The notes under the pieces: model-generated
Told to the model about the DNA's origin: nothing
Databases searched by the model: none
The model's input: only the letters and a program-made list of their open reading frames with translations
Made by a program: the position numbers and the translations under genes
NCBI GenBank assembly: GCA_017397695.1
Contig: JAFQIF010000062.1
Location: 1-15,848, forward strand
Length of the DNA stretch: 15,848 nucleotides
From: Clostridia bacterium
GTDB lineage: Bacteria > Bacillota_A > Clostridia > Christensenellales > Aristaeellaceae
Direction: 5' to 3'
In this document: piece by piece, positions 1 through 6,495 of the stretch
Numbering within the stretch: position 1 is the stretch's first letter
Layout of the letters: every line of letters begins with the position of its first letter

Positions 1-1
1 G

Positions 2-280
2 AAGGAGCGCGAGGTCCTGACCCAGCAGGCGCTCAACGAGGGCAAGCCGGCGAAGATCGTCGAGAAGATGGTCGAGGGCCGTATCGTGAAGTACTACAAG
101 GAAGTCTGCCTCCTGGAGCAGCCGTTCGTCAAGGATCCGGACATCAGCGTCCAGAAGATGCTGAACGGCAAGTGCGACGTCGTCCGTTTCGTCCGCTTCG
201 AGCGCGGCGAGGGCATCGAGAAGCGCGTCAACGATCTGGCCGCTGACATCGCTGCCGAGCAGGCGAAGATGAAGAAGTAA
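2..280 (+). CDS. tsf: Elongation factor Ts, C-terminal part (5' end outside window)
   Basis: This is the last 92 codons of EF-Ts, the guanine-nucleotide exchange factor that recycles EF-Tu-GDP during translation elongation in the cytoplasm. The frame is open from base 2 and ends at a TAA. The peptide contains the family stretch [13 protein letters not shown] followed by [16 protein letters not shown], which is close to the usual C-terminal domain of bacterial EF-Ts. The N-terminal UBA-like domain and the EF-Tu contact motif lie outside the window. Codon choice is strongly biased to C- or G-ending codons (GTC, CTG, AAG, CGC), as expected of a very highly expressed gene. rpsB is expected just upstream, from conserved gene order. 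A strong terminator follows the stop, so this gene appears to end its transcription unit. Confidence 0.96.
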   Translation, partial: KEREVLTQQALNEGKPAKIVEKMVEGRIVKYYKEVCLLEQPFVKDPDISVQKMLNGKCDVVRFVRFERGEGIEKRVNDLAADIAAEQAKMKK

Positions 281-300
281 TCTTTATATTCTTCACAAAC

Positions 301-332
301 AAAAGAGACATGTTTCGGCATGTCTCTTTTTT
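301..332 (+). terminator. Intrinsic terminator after tsf
   Basis: There is a perfect 12-bp inverted repeat (AAAAGAGACATG at 301-312, CATGTCTCTTTT at 319-330) with a 6-base loop. The right arm merges into a run of six T at 327-332. It lies 21 bases after the tsf stop and should end the rpsB-tsf transcript. Confidence 0.93.
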
Positions 333-375
333 CTATGTCCCCAAACGTGTTCTCGCCGATATCATCATTTCCGTG

Positions 376-392
376 GGCGAACGCAGTTCGCC
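376..392. repeat. Short perfect hairpin inside the tsf-pyrH gap
   Basis: GGCGAAC (376-382) and GTTCGCC (386-392) form a 7-bp stem with a 3-base loop. It sits just before the forward repeat copy at 401-478. It may be a degraded remnant of the inverted partner copy found at the other two loci, but the resemblance is weak. Confidence 0.4.
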
Positions 393-400
393 TCTGCTTT

Positions 401-478
401 GCGGCTTCATACTGCTGCAAAACGAAGAAAGGGTTTGGGGATGATATCCCCAAGCAGGTTCGGGCGGCAGCCCGACGT
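401..478 (+). repeat. Intergenic two-hairpin repeat, forward copy 1
   Basis: This is a copy of the repeat family seen again at 1479-1559 and 7652-7743. After a GCGAAGAA-like lead-in comes hairpin A (TTGGGGAT at 435-442 pairing with ATCCCCAA at 446-453). A GCAGGTT linker follows, then hairpin B (CGGGC at 461-465 pairing with GCCCG at 470-474) and the terminal ACGT at 475-478. Stem bases differ from the other copies yet remain paired. No protein is encoded; the antisense reading gives a spurious peptide like those at the other copies. Confidence 0.75.
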
Positions 479-517
479 TTCCCGTTTCTGCGCAATTCTC
501 TCGCTGCTTTGCAGGAA

Positions 518-546
518 TTCACATGTGCTAAGGCGAATTTTATACA
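518..546 (+). promoter_or_regulatory. Possible sigma-A promoter for pyrH
   Basis: TTCACA (518-523) and TATACA (541-546) are separated by 17 bases, a fair but imperfect match to TTGACA/TATAAT. pyrH needs its own promoter if the terminator at 301-332 is efficient, and this is the best candidate in the gap. It is weak evidence. Confidence 0.3.
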
Positions 547-566
547 GTTAGAAAACCGTATACAGC

Positions 567-591
567 GTGGATGCGGCTGTTGGCCGCCCAC
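567..591 (+). promoter_or_regulatory. Hairpin in the pyrH leader
   Basis: GTGG (567-570), a 2-base bulge, and GCGGC (573-577) pair with GCCGC (583-587) and CCAC (588-591) around a 5-base loop. The hairpin ends about 16 bases before the pyrH ribosome binding site. No T-run follows, so it is not a terminator. Its role is unknown. Confidence 0.4.
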
Positions 592-621
592 ATATCCGAC
601 GATATCAAAAGGAGAATACGT

Positions 622-1332
622 ATGGCACAGTATAAGCGCGTACTCATTAAGCTCAGCGGCGAGGCCCTGGGCGATAACGGCAGGCTTTTTGATTTTGAGC
701 AGATCGACCGTGTCGCCGGCATTATCGGCAAGCTGCACGAGACCGGTGCGGAGATTGCGATCGTCATCGGCGCGGGCAATATCTGGCGCGGCCGTCAGGG
801 CCCTGCGGCCAAGATGACCGCGATCAATGCGGATCACATGGGCATGCTCGGCACGACGATTAATTCCATTGCCATGCAGGACGCCATTGAGCGCCTGGGC
901 ATCCAGACTCGCGTCATGTCCGCTGTGGAGATGACCCGCTTCTGCGAGCCGTATACCTATCGCCGCGCTGTGCGCCATCTGGAGAAGGGCCGCATCGTCA
1001 TTTTTGCCTGCGGCACGGGTAATCCGTTCTTCTCTACCGACACTGCCGCTGCGTTGCGTGCGGTTGAGATCGGCGCGGACGCGATCCTGCTGGCCAAGAA
1101 CGTTGACGGCGTGTACGACAGTGATCCGCGCGTCAATCCGGAGGCGAAGCTGCTCAAGGATCTCACCTACAATGAGGTGCAGGAGCGCGATCTGAAGGTC
1201 ATGGACGCTGCTGCGATCACCATCTGCCGCGAGAACAAGGTGCCGTCCATCCGCGTGTTTGGCCTGGATGATCCGCAGAACATCCTGCGCGTCATCGAGG
1301 GCGACCCGATGGGCACCAACGTGCATCCGTAA
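622..1332 (+). CDS. pyrH: UMP kinase (uridylate kinase)
   Basis: This cytoplasmic kinase of the amino-acid-kinase fold phosphorylates UMP to UDP in pyrimidine nucleotide synthesis. The 236-residue length matches bacterial PyrH. Visible motifs are KLSGEAL (10-16), the glycine-rich GAGNIWRGR (50-58), MGMLGTTINSIAMQDAIE (73-90), GTGNPFFSTD (131-140), and KNVDGVYDSDP (159-169) in the ATP-binding half. The start is set at the ATG at 622 because AAAGGAG lies 8 bases upstream and the protein then begins MAQYKRVLIKL, as in the family. The in-frame ATG at 571 would add 17 residues with no binding site and would cut into the leader hairpin. It sits between tsf and frr as in most Firmicutes, but terminators on both sides suggest a single-gene unit. 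Confidence 0.97.
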   Translation: MAQYKRVLIKLSGEALGDNGRLFDFEQIDRVAGIIGKLHETGAEIAIVIGAGNIWRGRQGPAAKMTAINADHMGMLGTTINSIAMQDAIERLGIQTRVMSAVEMTRFCEPYTYRRAVRHLEKGRIVIFACGTGNPFFSTDTAAALRAVEIGADAILLAKNVDGVYDSDPRVNPEAKLLKDLTYNEVQERDLKVMDAAAITICRENKVPSIRVFGLDDPQNILRVIEGDPMGTNVHP

Positions 1333-1342
1333 GGGATGAAGG

Positions 1343-1422
1343 ACGTTGGGGCTGCCGCCCCAAACCCTGCCTGAGGGATTTTATCCCTCAGACTCCCTAT
1401 TACGCTTCGCGGCGGCTTAAAG
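1343..1422 (-). repeat. Intergenic two-hairpin repeat, reverse copy (pyrH-frr gap)
   Basis: This is the inverted copy that starts 10 bases after the pyrH stop. Reading right to left it has the same order as the forward copies: CGCGAAGCG lead-in, hairpin A (CTGAGGGAT 1371-1379 with ATCCCTCAG 1383-1391), a GCAGGGTTT linker, hairpin B (TTGGGGC 1346-1352 with GCCCCAA 1357-1363), then ACGT. With the forward copy at 1479-1559 it forms an inverted pair spanning about 217 bp. Confidence 0.75.
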
Positions 1423-1440
1423 AGATAAAGCAATGATCAT

Positions 1441-1473
1441 GGACGCAGGATATTTCCTGCGTCCGTATTTTTA
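1441..1473 (+). terminator. Intrinsic terminator after pyrH, inside the inverted repeat pair
   Basis: A perfect 10-bp stem (GGACGCAGGA 1441-1450 with TCCTGCGTCC 1455-1464) has a 4-base loop and is followed by GTATTTTTAT. It lies between the reverse and forward repeat copies, about 110 bases after the pyrH stop, and should end the pyrH transcript. Confidence 0.88.
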
Positions 1474-1478
1474 TATAT

Positions 1479-1559
1479 GCTGCTTCAAACCAGCGCGAAG
1501 CGAAGAAGGGGGCTGGGGATAAAATTCCCAGGCGGGTTTCAGGGCGACAGCCCTGACGT
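1479..1559 (+). repeat. Intergenic two-hairpin repeat, forward copy 2
   Basis: The lead-in contains GCTGCTTCAAAC and GCGAAGCGAAGAAGG. Hairpin A is CTGGGGA near 1513 with TTCCCAG, including one G-T pair. A GGCGGGTTT linker follows, then hairpin B (CAGGGC 1540-1545 with GCCCTG 1550-1555) and ACGT at 1556-1559. Hairpin B is nearly identical to that of the copy at 7652-7743. A second ACGT follows at 1567-1570. Confidence 0.75.
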
Positions 1560-1603
1560 CTTCCTAACGTACCCTGTGCTTTGTGCGAATTATGCAAAAA
1601 AGC

Positions 1604-1633
1604 TTGCCAAACACGTGGAGTGTAGGGTAAAAT
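1604..1633 (+). promoter_or_regulatory. Probable sigma-A promoter for frr and downstream genes
   Basis: TTGCCA (1604-1609) and TAAAAT (1628-1633) are spaced by 18 bases, 38 bases before the frr start. The surrounding DNA is clearly AT-richer than the genes. With the terminator at 1441-1473 upstream, this is the likely start of the frr transcript, which may continue through ispG. Confidence 0.55.
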
Positions 1634-1670
1634 AGGGTAGATAAAAATTCGATTCGAGGAGGCTGCAAAT

Positions 1671-2234
1671 ATGCCCACTAAGAAGATTCAGGATAATGCT
1701 AAGGAAAAGATGGAGAAGACGAAGAACGTCCTGCGCGCCGATCTGATGGCGATCCGCGCCGGCCGTGCCAACCCGCAGCTGCTTGACCGCATCACGGTCG
1801 ACTACTACGGCACGCCGACTCCGCTGAAGAATGTTGCCAATATCTCCGCGCCGGAACCGCGCGTTCTGCAGATCAATCCTTGGGATCAGAAGAGGGTGAA
1901 GGATATTTCCACGGCTATCCTTGCCAGCGATCTGGGCCTGAACCCGTCTACCGACGGTAAGGTTATCCGCCTGATGCTGCCGGAACTTACCGCTGAACGC
2001 CGCAAGGAGCTGACCAAGCTTGTGCGCAAGACTGCTGAGGAGAGTAAGGTTGCTGTCCGATCCATCCGTCGTGATGCCGTCGAGCAGGTGAAGAAGATGA
2101 AGAAGAATTCTGAAATCACCGAGGACGACCAGAAGAAGGCTGAGGACGCGATTCAGAAGCTGACCGACGCGAACGTCAAGGACATCGATAAGATCACCGC
2201 CGATAAGGAAAAGGAGATCATGGAGGTCAAATGA
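1671..2234 (+). CDS. frr: Ribosome recycling factor
   Basis: RRF acts with EF-G to split the post-termination ribosome so its subunits can be reused. The 187 residues fit the family length of about 185. Family features seen are RAGRANP (29-35), YYGTPTPL (45-52) in the small domain, and the long basic helix [20 protein letters not shown] (109-128) continuing to SIRRDA (131-136) of the three-helix bundle. The C-terminal half is rich in K and E, as expected for the long coiled helices. The start is supported by GAGGAGG at 1656-1662, 8 bases before the ATG. The stop TGA overlaps the ATG of the next gene by 4 bp, so the two are probably translationally coupled. Codon use is biased to well-translated codons. 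Confidence 0.97.
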   Translation: MPTKKIQDNAKEKMEKTKNVLRADLMAIRAGRANPQLLDRITVDYYGTPTPLKNVANISAPEPRVLQINPWDQKRVKDISTAILASDLGLNPSTDGKVIRLMLPELTAERRKELTKLVRKTAEESKVAVRSIRRDAVEQVKKMKKNSEITEDDQKKAEDAIQKLTDANVKDIDKITADKEKEIMEVK

Positions 2235-2446
2235 GAATTGACCTTCTGGGCCTTGAGCTGGATCGGGCGCTTGTCGTGCTTGCGGACGAGGGCATTACGC
2301 CCCGGGTTGTGACGACCTGTGCGCCGCGGCGCCGGGAGGAAATATGCGGTGTGCTGCGCGTGGTGTACGCTTCGGACGATGGGGAACGACTGACCGTCTC
2401 CCGGTTTCTGGATCCGATTGCTGACAGCACGCAGGAAAATGCCTGA
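2231..2446 (+). CDS. Small PASTA-like protein of unknown function
   Basis: This gene encodes 71 residues that I cannot assign to a characterised family. Its ATG overlaps the frr stop (ATGA at 2231-2234), and GGAGG at 2222-2226 provides a binding site within the frr coding region, so it looks real and coupled to frr. The N-terminal part, [20 protein letters not shown] (5-24), has the spacing of the first half of a PASTA repeat (G...L..A...L...G..P.V). A basic patch PRRREE (32-37) and a predicted strand LRVVYA (42-47) follow, and it ends with TVSRFLDP and a polar tail. There is no signal peptide or membrane segment, so a cytoplasmic location is likely. The PASTA resemblance is by eye only. Its place between frr and uppS hints at a link to translation or envelope growth but does not prove one. 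Confidence 0.75.
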   Translation: MRIDLLGLELDRALVVLADEGITPRVVTTCAPRRREEICGVLRVVYASDDGERLTVSRFLDPIADSTQENA

Positions 2447-2472
2447 TCTCAATCGTATACAACGTATATTCT

Positions 2473-2514
2473 AGCGGGATTCGTCGGGGCGGCGCTCCGC
2501 GGCTCCCGCTGTTT
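2473..2514 (+). promoter_or_regulatory. GC-rich structured leader before uppS
   Basis: AGCGGGA (2473-2479) pairs with TCCCGCT (2504-2510), enclosing a second stem (CGGGG 2485-2489 with CTCCG 2495-2499, one G-T pair). Only GTTTC follows, so as a terminator it would be weak. It lies in the 192-bp gap between the small gene and uppS and could attenuate or insulate downstream expression. The rest of the gap (to 2638) holds a 15-bp palindrome at 2589-2603 and no recognisable gene. Confidence 0.45.
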
Positions 2515-2638
2515 CATTATGGCGCTCGGCGCATCAATGGCAGAGACGAAAATGCTGTGCCATATTGCGGGCGCTGAGCAGAGAATCACGAACAATTTGT
2601 TCGCAAGAAGGGTGCGTCTCCGGGCGCGAGGTATCAAT

Positions 2639-3394
2639 ATGGCTTTCTTTGGTAAGGATGAAAACACGGGCATTGAATTGAATAAGGCGCTTCTGCCGCG
2701 GCATGTCGCCATTATCATGGATGGCAACGGACGCTGGGCGCAGAAGCGGGGCATGCCGCGTTCCTTCGGCCATAAGGCTGGTGTGGAAGCCCTGCGTGAG
2801 ATCATCCGTCATTCGGATCATCTGGGTATCGAGGCGCTCACAATCTATGCCTTTTCTACGGAAAACTGGAAGCGCTCCGCAGAAGAGGTCGGCGCGCTGA
2901 TGGGCCTTCTGCTGGAGTATTTCACCAGGGAGCTTGAAGAACTGCATCGTGAGAATGTGCGTATCCGCATACTGGGCGATATTGACGATATGCCCAAAGG
3001 GCTGGAAAAGCAGCAGGCTGCGCTTTACGGCGCGATGGAGCGCACCAAAGGGAATACGGGTCTCAAACTCAACATTGCGCTTAACTATGGCGGCCGCCAG
3101 GAGATCGTGCGCGCTGCGCGTGCGCTGGCCCAGAAGACAAGGGATGGGGAGATTGATCCGCAGGCGATTGACATGGAACTCTTTGAATCTGAACTCTATA
3201 CGGCGGATTTGCCTGAGGTCGATTTCATGATCCGTACCAGCGGTGAGATTCGCCTGAGCAACTTCCTGCTCTATCAGCTGGCTTATGCAGAGTTCTATCA
3301 GACGGATGTGCTCTGGCCGGATTTTGATAAAAAAGCCTATGATGAAGCGCTGCTTGCCTATACCAAGCGGAATCGTCGCTTTGGCGGCGTGTAA
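2639..3394 (+). CDS. uppS: Isoprenyl transferase (undecaprenyl diphosphate synthase)
   Basis: This cis-prenyltransferase adds isopentenyl units to farnesyl diphosphate to give undecaprenyl diphosphate, the lipid carrier for peptidoglycan precursors. The 251 residues match UppS. Motifs seen are MDGNGRWA (27-34) with the catalytic Asp28, HKAG (45-48), YAFSTENWKRS (70-80), LPEVDFMIRTSGEIRLSNFL (191-210) and WPDF (226-229). FLLYQ is found where FLLWQ is more usual. The start at 2639 gives the family N-terminus (H22-V-A-I-I-M-D). Only a modest GAGG (2628-2631) precedes it. An in-frame ATG at 2519 would add 40 residues unlike the family. It leads a tight group with cdsA, dxr, rseP and ispG; dxr and ispG make its substrates. 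Confidence 0.96.
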   Translation: MAFFGKDENTGIELNKALLPRHVAIIMDGNGRWAQKRGMPRSFGHKAGVEALREIIRHSDHLGIEALTIYAFSTENWKRSAEEVGALMGLLLEYFTRELEELHRENVRIRILGDIDDMPKGLEKQQAALYGAMERTKGNTGLKLNIALNYGGRQEIVRAARALAQKTRDGEIDPQAIDMELFESELYTADLPEVDFMIRTSGEIRLSNFLLYQLAYAEFYQTDVLWPDFDKKAYDEALLAYTKRNRRFGGV

Positions 3395-3418
3395 AGCGAA
3401 GAGAGAGGACGTACTTCT

Positions 3419-4231
3419 ATGAAGACTCGTGTGATTACGGCGCTTGTGGGCGTTCCGATCCTTCTGGCTGCGCTGATTGTCCGTGGCTGGTTTGCCGAAA
3501 TTCTGATCGTGGCAATTACCCTGATTGCGCTCAGCGAATGCTATAAGGCGCTCGCTGTCGCCGGGTATCATGTCTGCACATGGGGCGGCTATTTTGGCGC
3601 GGCGATCATGTGGCCGCTGAGCCGCTTCATGGGTGTGCTCGATCCGCTGCTGCTGATCGCTGCGAGTATGGGCATCTCCATGCTCGGCGTGCTCCTGGGT
3701 AAGCAGCCGGCATTTCCGGATGCAGCCGCCTCGGTGTATCCGCTGTTCACCTGCCTGATGCCGTTCTCCATGTTCCTGATGATGCTCAATACCATGTACG
3801 GACGTGTGCCGGGTATTGCGCTGATCACCATGGCATTCTGCATTGCGTATGGATGCGATATTCTGGCGTATCTGGGCGGCAGAACATTCGGCAGGCACAA
3901 GCTCTGTCCGGTCGTCAGCCCGAAGAAGACGGTGGAGGGTGCAATTTCCGGCGTGCTGGGCAGCGTGCTTTTTGCGCTTGCCTGCCGAGCAGTGTTCGTG
4001 CATCTGCTTGCCACGCCGATGCCGAGTATCCCGGCGGCAATTCTGCTGGGCGTGATCGGTTCGGTGGCCAGCCAGGTTGGCGACCTGACCGCCTCTCTGC
4101 TCAAGCGTTACAGCGGTATCAAGGATTATGGCAAGATCTTTCCGGGCCATGGCGGGATGATGGATCGATTTGACAGCGTGATTTTCGCGCTGATTGTGAT
4201 GTATTGTTATACGCTGGTTCTGCATGGATAA
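3419..4231 (+). CDS. cdsA: Phosphatidate cytidylyltransferase (CDP-diglyceride synthase)
   Basis: CdsA is a membrane enzyme that joins CTP and phosphatidic acid to give CDP-diacylglycerol, the precursor of the major phospholipids. The 270 residues form a series of hydrophobic segments, beginning with ITALVGVPILLAALIV near residues 6-21. The C-terminal part carries the full family signature from Ser226 to Asp252: SLLKR, then KD at 235-236, PGHGG, and MDRFD with Asp249 and Asp252. A SPKKTVEG segment precedes it. An AGAGAGG binding site lies 10 bases before the ATG. The gene follows uppS by 24 bp and precedes dxr by 34 bp, the classic Firmicute order. The length and signature are complete, with no sign of damage. 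Confidence 0.96.
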   Translation: MKTRVITALVGVPILLAALIVRGWFAEILIVAITLIALSECYKALAVAGYHVCTWGGYFGAAIMWPLSRFMGVLDPLLLIAASMGISMLGVLLGKQPAFPDAAASVYPLFTCLMPFSMFLMMLNTMYGRVPGIALITMAFCIAYGCDILAYLGGRTFGRHKLCPVVSPKKTVEGAISGVLGSVLFALACRAVFVHLLATPMPSIPAAILLGVIGSVASQVGDLTASLLKRYSGIKDYGKIFPGHGGMMDRFDSVIFALIVMYCYTLVLHG

Positions 4232-4265
4232 GACTGAACCGGGAATGATGATAAAGAGGGATACT

Positions 4266-5423
4266 ATGCGTAAACTGGCTGTTCTGGGCTCGACGGGTTC
4301 TATCGGTACGCAGGCGCTGGATGTCGCCGCGCGCCACAGCGACCGTTTTGCGGTTACGGCTATCGTCGCCCATTCTTCTGCCGAGAAGCTTTTTGAGCAG
4401 GTTCGGGCTTTCCGTCCGCAGATTGCGGCGCTGACGGTTGAGCCCAAGGAGATTCCTGAGGATATTCGGGATGCTTGTCAGTGGATGTTCGGTGAGAACG
4501 TCCTTTTGGACGTCGTTCGCGCATGCGATGCGGACGATGTGCTTGTGTCCGTTGTGGGCGTTGTCGGTCTTGCGGCAGTAATGGAGAGCCTCAAATGCGG
4601 CAAGCGCGTGCTGCTGGCCAACAAGGAACCGTTGGTTGCCGGCGGAGAACTGGTGACTGAAGCGGCGCGAAAGGCTGGGCATCCGCTGCTGCCCGTGGAC
4701 AGCGAGCATAGCGCGATTTTCCAGTGCCTGCAGGGCGCAGGGCCTAATAAGCCCGAGCGGCTGATTCTTACCGCCAGCGGTGGTCCGTTCCGCACGTGGG
4801 ATAAGCAGGATATCATGCTCGCCACTAAGGAACAGGCGCTCAAACATCCCAATTGGAACATGGGCAGAAAGATCACCATCGACTCGGCGTCCATGATGAA
4901 TAAGGCGCTGGAAGTCATCGAAGCGCGTTGGCTGTTTGACATGCCTGCCGATAAGATTGATGTGCTGATTCACCCGCAGAGCGTCATACACTCTATGGTC
5001 GAATTTGAAGACGGCGCGGTGATGGCCCAGCTGGGCACGCCGGATATGCGCCTGCCGATTCTCTATGCCATGAGCTGGCCGGAGCGCCTGGCGACCGGCG
5101 GCGACCGCGTGGATTTTGCGAAGATGAAGGCGCTGACCTTCGAGCAGCCGAACCTTGTCAAGTTTCCGGGCCTTGCCCTGGCGTATGAAGCGCTGAGGGT
5201 TGGCGGCACGATGAGCGCTATTCTCAATGGCGCCAACGAGATCGCTGTCGATGCGTTCCTCAATGACCGCATCCGCTTTGGGCAGATTGCTCAGCTCGTT
5301 GAGGAGACGATGCATGCGGTGCCCGTCGTGTATAATGCAACGCTGGAGCAGGTGTTTGAAAGTGATCTGCTTGCGCGCGCAAAGGCGCAGGAGCTGCTTG
5401 GAACCAGCCGTTTTGCAGTCTGA
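4266..5423 (+). CDS. dxr: 1-deoxy-D-xylulose 5-phosphate reductoisomerase
   Basis: Dxr converts 1-deoxy-D-xylulose 5-phosphate to 2-C-methyl-D-erythritol 4-phosphate using NADPH, the committed step of the MEP isoprenoid pathway and the target of fosmidomycin. The 385 residues begin with the NADPH-binding LGSTGSIGTQ (7-16). Metal and substrate residues known from E. coli are all present: D145-S146-E147, S171 in TASGG, H194 in HPNW, and S207, N212, K213 and E216 in the DSASMMNKALE stretch. At LANKEPLV (117-124) a proline replaces the usual serine or threonine, a small oddity next to the cofactor site. The start at 4266 is chosen because AAAGAGGG lies 5 bases upstream. An upstream in-frame ATG at 4224 lies inside the end of cdsA and adds 14 unlike residues. 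Confidence 0.97.
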   Translation: MRKLAVLGSTGSIGTQALDVAARHSDRFAVTAIVAHSSAEKLFEQVRAFRPQIAALTVEPKEIPEDIRDACQWMFGENVLLDVVRACDADDVLVSVVGVVGLAAVMESLKCGKRVLLANKEPLVAGGELVTEAARKAGHPLLPVDSEHSAIFQCLQGAGPNKPERLILTASGGPFRTWDKQDIMLATKEQALKHPNWNMGRKITIDSASMMNKALEVIEARWLFDMPADKIDVLIHPQSVIHSMVEFEDGAVMAQLGTPDMRLPILYAMSWPERLATGGDRVDFAKMKALTFEQPNLVKFPGLALAYEALRVGGTMSAILNGANEIAVDAFLNDRIRFGQIAQLVEETMHAVPVVYNATLEQVFESDLLARAKAQELLGTSRFAV

Positions 5424-5445
5424 AATATAAGGAGAGATCGATTCC

Positions 5446-6465
5446 GTGTATGTGTTTCTGGCGCTTTTGCTGCTGGGCGTGCTGATTATGGCGCATGAAG
5501 CCGGTCATTTCTGGGCGGCGCGTGCCTGCGGCCTGGAGGTGCAGGAGTTTGCCATGGGCATGGGGCCGCTGCTGGCAAAGTGGAAAAGCAAGAAAGGGAC
5601 GCAGTTTTCTCTGCGTCTTCTGCCAATCGGCGGCTTCTGCCAGTTCTACGGCGAGGATGAGGACGTCAACGATCCGCGAGCATTCAATCATCAGGCGGTC
5701 TGGAAGCGTCTGATTACCGTGGCCAGCGGTCCCGTTATGAACTTTGTGGTTGCGCTGGTGGTGGTGGTCATTTACCTGAGCGCGCTTGGCCTGCTTCAGA
5801 CTGTGCCGCGCGTGGGCGAGGTGGAAAGCCATGCAGCCAGGGCGGGCCTGCAGGCGGGCGATACGCTGCTTGCTGTCAATGGTGTGGCTGTCATGGACGC
5901 AAGCACCGTGCTCGCGGAGATTTCCGGCTCAGCCGGTGCGGATGTGACGCTGCGCGTACTTCGCGGCGGCAAGGAAACCAATGTGGTGATCGAGCCGTTT
6001 TACGATGAAGAGCTTGCGCGCTATCGTGTGGGATTCACATTTGATCAGGAACGCGTGCGCGTATCGTTGCTGGAGAGCATCCCTTTTTCTGTGGAGTATA
6101 ACATCGAGAGCGTACGGCTGATTGCGCAGACGCTCAAGAATCTGTTTTTTAAAGGGGAAGGCGTGAATGAGGTCACCGGTCCTGTGGGTACGGTGTACGT
6201 CATTCAGGAGGTTACCCAGCAGGGCGGTATTGATATCTATCTCGAACTGCTGGCGCTCATCAGCGTGAACCTCGGTGTGATGAATCTTCTGCCCATTCCG
6301 GGCCTGGATGGCAGCCGCCTGCTCTTCCTGCTTGTGGAGGGTGTGCGCAGAAAGCCCATCAAGCGCGAACTCGAAGGTGCAATTCATGGAGCAGGCTTTG
6401 TCCTGCTTATGGGCCTGATGATCGCGCTGACATATAAGGACATCATGCAGATTTTTATGAAGTAA
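5446..6465 (+). CDS. rseP: Site-2 intramembrane zinc metalloprotease (RseP/RasP family)
   Basis: This is an S2P-family protease that cuts transmembrane segments of membrane proteins such as anti-sigma factors and leftover signal peptides. Its 339 residues start at a GTG at 5446, supported by AAGGAGA at 5429-5435. The first membrane helix carries the zinc motif HEAGH (17-21). A second helix covers about 90-115 (PVMNFVVALVVVVIYL). A PDZ-like domain follows (about 120-200, containing GLQAGDTLLAVNGVAV). The C-terminal helices contain LLPIPGLDG with Asp288, the third zinc ligand. Length and order are normal for the Firmicute type with a single PDZ. It lies 22 bp after dxr and 30 bp before ispG, in the usual order. 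The substrate here is unknown; no anti-sigma factor is in the window. Confidence 0.94.
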   Translation: MYVFLALLLLGVLIMAHEAGHFWAARACGLEVQEFAMGMGPLLAKWKSKKGTQFSLRLLPIGGFCQFYGEDEDVNDPRAFNHQAVWKRLITVASGPVMNFVVALVVVVIYLSALGLLQTVPRVGEVESHAARAGLQAGDTLLAVNGVAVMDASTVLAEISGSAGADVTLRVLRGGKETNVVIEPFYDEELARYRVGFTFDQERVRVSLLESIPFSVEYNIESVRLIAQTLKNLFFKGEGVNEVTGPVGTVYVIQEVTQQGGIDIYLELLALISVNLGVMNLLPIPGLDGSRLLFLLVEGVRRKPIKRELEGAIHGAGFVLLMGLMIALTYKDIMQIFMK

Positions 6466-6495
6466 CCTGCTTGCAAACATTGAAGGAGAAATACT

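Noticed and set aside
117..124. Pro122 in Dxr LANKEPLV as a sign of inactivation
   Set aside because: That span is residue numbering within Dxr (DNA about 4614-4637). All known catalytic and metal residues are intact and the gene is complete, so a tolerated substitution is more likely.
571..621. Earlier in-frame ATG for pyrH
   Set aside because: No binding site precedes it, it overlaps a hairpin, and the extra 17 residues are unlike the family N-terminus. The ATG at 622 has AAAGGAG and the expected start.
2589..2603. Palindrome CGAACAATTTGTTCG resembling a LexA (SOS) box
   Set aside because: The Firmicute LexA consensus is CGAAC-N4-GTTCG; here the half-sites are five bases apart. It also precedes a housekeeping gene not known in the SOS response.
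2519..2638. Upstream in-frame extension of uppS by 40 codons
   Set aside because: The added residues do not resemble UppS and no good binding site precedes 2519; starting at 2639 gives the normal length of 251.
2534..4447. Minus-strand open frame of 637 codons over uppS, cdsA and the start of dxr
   Set aside because: It crosses three well-supported genes on the other strand, has no family motif and a composition typical of shadows.
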